From Micromonospora arborensis (lineage in GTDB: Bacteria; Actinomycetota; Actinomycetes; Mycobacteriales; Micromonosporaceae): a DNA stretch of 64,000 nucleotides. The translations under genes and the position numbers were made by a program. Where the stretch lies: contig NZ_PYBV01000046.1 in assembly GCF_003205615.1 (NCBI RefSeq), positions 1-64,000 of the forward strand, written 5' to 3'. This document shows, piece by piece, positions 62,443-64,000 of the stretch. Every line of letters begins with the position of its first letter. Within the stretch, counting starts at the first letter, position 1. Under the pieces are notes generated by a model. It ran no database searches, was not told where the DNA came from, and was given only the letters and a program-made list of their open reading frames with translations.

Positions 62443-62956
62443 AGGCGTGCGGTGTGGCGACCTCGGTGGCCAGGGCCTGGTAGTAGGGCTGCATGGCGGG
62501 GTGGTAGTCGTCGAACTCGGGCCGGGGTGCGCCGTCCCGGGAGGCGACGAGCAGGTCCAGGTAGTACTCCCAGCCGGCGCCGACCTCGGCGATGCCCTCC
62601 ACGCTGGTGAGGTGCTGGACGAACCGCAGTTCGGTGGTGCCGTCGGTTTCGGTCAGCGACAGCTCCAGCAGCCAGGTGCCGTAGCTGTCGATCATCGACA
62701 CGGCGAGGCGTTGCTGGGGCTCGCACGCGTCGATGCGGACGTCACACCAGGGCTGCTGTTCCTCGTACGCCATCTGGACCCGGATGGTCCGTCCGGGCGT
62801 GGCGTCGCCCTCCCAGGGGCCGAACCAGCGGGCCGTGCGATCCGACTCGGTCAGGCTGGCCCAGACGTCCGCCGCCGGGGCGCGGAACGTCCGGGTGAGG
62901 ACGAGGTCGTGGCCGGTGGCGGTGCGAAACAGGCGTCCGGCGGGCGTACGGGTCAT
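62441..62956 (-). CDS. SRPBCC (AHSA1-like) domain protein
   Basis: A 171-residue START/Bet-v1-fold protein of the AHSA1 type, with the opening LVLTRTFRAPAADVWASLTESDRTARWFGPWEG and GTWLLELSLTETDGTTELRFVQHL. These bind hydrophobic ligands or act as co-chaperone-like proteins. ATG 62956 overlaps the stop of the ArsR gene (ATGA). The ArsR plus AHSA1 pair is widespread in bacteria with unclear purpose. Confidence 0.92.
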   Translation of the reverse strand: MTRTPAGRLFRTATGHDLVLTRTFRAPAADVWASLTESDRTARWFGPWEGDATPGRTIRVQMAYEEQQPWCDVRIDACEPQQRLAVSMIDSYGTWLLELSLTETDGTTELRFVQHLTSVEGIAEVGAGWEYYLDLLVASRDGAPRPEFDDYHPAMQPYYQALATEVATPHA

Positions 62957-63333
62957 GCCGTGTGCTCCCTTCGGTGCTCTGCCGGGCCGCTGCTGCGGCG
63001 CTCTCGGCGGGTGCGATAGACCTCGGTCTCCAGGGCGTCGAGGTGCCGTTCCCACCGCTCGGTGGTGACGAGCCCGGCGAGCCAGTCGACCAGCGGGGAG
63101 AGTGGGCCGGGGTCGAGGCGGTAGATCCTCTGCCGGCCGACCAACTCGTCGCGGACCAGCCCGCTCTCGCGCAGCACCCGCAGGTGACGGCTGATCGCGG
63201 GCCGGCTGATCGTGAATCGCCGGGCGATGTCGCCGGCGGCCAGTGGTTCGTCGCGCAGCAGGGTGAGGATGTGCCGTCGTACCGGGTCCGCGATCGCGGT
63301 GGCCACCTCGTCCACATCGGAAGCGTAACCCAT
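62953..63333 (-). CDS. ArsR family transcriptional regulator
   Basis: A 126-residue regulator with an ArsR winged helix (IADPVRRHILTLLRDEPLAAGDIARRFTISRPAISRHLRVLRESGLV, about residues 13-60; then RQRIYRLDPGPL). It lacks the Cys-rich metal sites of classical ArsR proteins, as usual for those paired with SRPBCC genes. It probably controls its own two-gene operon. Confidence 0.93.
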   Translation of the reverse strand: MGYASDVDEVATAIADPVRRHILTLLRDEPLAAGDIARRFTISRPAISRHLRVLRESGLVRDELVGRQRIYRLDPGPLSPLVDWLAGLVTTERWERHLDALETEVYRTRRERRSSGPAEHRREHTA

Positions 63334-63406
63334 AAGTTACGGGTTTGGTGTCGACCGCTGCGTCGATGGTGGGCACATGATCACCTGCCCTGGCAGTCTG
63401 TACGGC

Positions 63407-64000
63407 ATGGCCGCCCTGCTTCGCTCCCGCGTGACCGACTGGACCGTCGTCGTACCCGTACTCGCTGTCCTGGTGCTGATCGTCACCTGGGGGCGGGACC
63501 TGCCCGGCCTGATCATCGTGGTGGTCGCGGTGCTGCTCGGTGGAGCGGTGCTCGCCGCCGTGCACCACGCGGAGGTGGTCGCCCACCGGGTGGGGGAGCC
63601 GTACGGGTCGTTGGTGCTCGCCGTCGCGGTCACCGTGATCGAGGTAGCCCTCATCGTCACGTTGATGATCAGCGGACCGGAGAAGACCCAGTCGCTCGCC
63701 CGGGACACCGTCTTCGCCGCCGTCATGATCACCTGTAACGGGATACTCGGCCTGTCCCTGCTGCTCGGGGCGCTGCGCCGTCGCGTCGCCGTGTTCAACC
63801 CGGAGGGCACCGGCGGGGCCCTGGCCACCGTGGTCACCCTGGCCACCCTGAGTCTGGTCATTCCGACCTTCACCACGGCCCGGCCGGGCCCGGAGTTCAG
63901 CTCGCGCTGCTCGCGCTGACCGCGGTGACCGCGGTGACCGCGGTGCTGACCGTTGTGCCGGGCCGGGCGAACGTGCTGCAGGGCGGCGTACACCTGGTGT
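63407..64000 (+). pseudogene. Calcium/proton antiporter gene, internally deleted and frame-shifted, runs off the window
   Basis: The reading frame from ATG 63407 gives the N-terminal half of a CaCA-family (ChaA/y4hA-like) cation:proton antiporter: AAVHHAEVVAHRVGEPYGS, VTVIEVALIVTLMISG and AVMITCNGILGLSLLLG are signature-like. After TARPGPEF it stops at 63919. In another frame the sequence continues LALLALTAV and GRANVLQGGVHLV, which resembles the C-terminal end of the same protein. Roughly 170 residues of the second half seem missing. The gene is therefore deleted and shifted, or the assembly has collapsed here. Confidence 0.7.

Noticed and set aside
1-64000. CRISPR arrays, tRNA/rRNA genes, transposase or integrase genes
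   Set aside because: No repeat-spacer pattern, no cloverleaf- or rRNA-like sequence and no transposase or recombinase motif was recognised by eye.

Overview
The window is high-GC DNA with dense genes, frequent GTG starts, ATGA/GTGA gene overlaps and several start codons that lie 6-7 bases after a TANNNT -10 box (leaderless type). Together with mycothiol synthesis (mshC), an F420-type oxidoreductase and the order uppP - phosphatase - DUF3090 - SCO1664-like kinase - mshC - PAC2 - metH, which parallels the Mycobacterium tuberculosis Rv2136c-Rv2124c region, this points to a filamentous actinomycete, most likely Micromonospora or a close relative. The genus is inferred from gene content, not from a marker gene.

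Layout. 101-3772: a small secretion-associated (ESX/EspC, WXG-like) locus with a divergent YbaB/SseB-like pair. 3786-10575: aldo/keto reductase, LLM oxidoreductase + uppP, then the conserved phosphatase, DUF3090, SCO1664-like kinase and mshC genes. 10576-10911: a gene-free stretch made of an 8-bp minisatellite and two palindromic elements. 10912-14407: secreted esterase, a membrane protein/HTH operon and a GntR regulator. 14552-19199: PAC2 protein and metH, divergent. 19322-37191: a complete ABC-type (Tc) insecticidal-toxin operon, about 18 kb: a TcB-TcC fusion with a putative AHH/HNH-nuclease payload, then TcA in two pieces. 37192-38014: gene debris including a broken ECF sigma factor. 38015-39498: phosphopantetheinyl hydrolase/transferase pair (pptH-pptT type). 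39530-46274: accessory genes (XRE regulator/MFS pump, MBL hydrolase, VOC, small membrane protein, GNAT, epimerase, MarR). 46459-54270: MMPL pump, a two-component system and an FtsX-type ABC exporter. 54458-59569: acyltransferase and two secreted carbohydrate-active proteins (ThuA; PQQ-type sugar dehydrogenase) sharing a fascin-like C-terminal module. 60126-64000: esterase, methyltransferase, mug, an ArsR/SRPBCC pair, and a calcium/proton antiporter gene that appears internally deleted.

The most interesting element is the toxin operon. In known Tc toxins TcA forms a pentameric translocation syringe, TcB-TcC forms a cocoon that holds and self-cleaves the toxic C-terminus, and the payload is injected into a eukaryotic cell. 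Here TcA carries an N-terminal extension of about 750 residues (peptidoglycan-binding-like and two beta-sandwich domains) and a PA14 domain. It is cut by one in-frame TAG codon, so the two TcA genes lie in the same reading frame with only three sense codons between the stop and the next ATG. No holin/endolysin release cassette, dedicated regulator or mobility gene was found next to it.

Limits: all functions come from reading motifs and family resemblance by eye. No similarity searches, structure predictions or promoter measurements were possible. Start codons were chosen by Shine-Dalgarno, leaderless -10 boxes or overlaps as stated.
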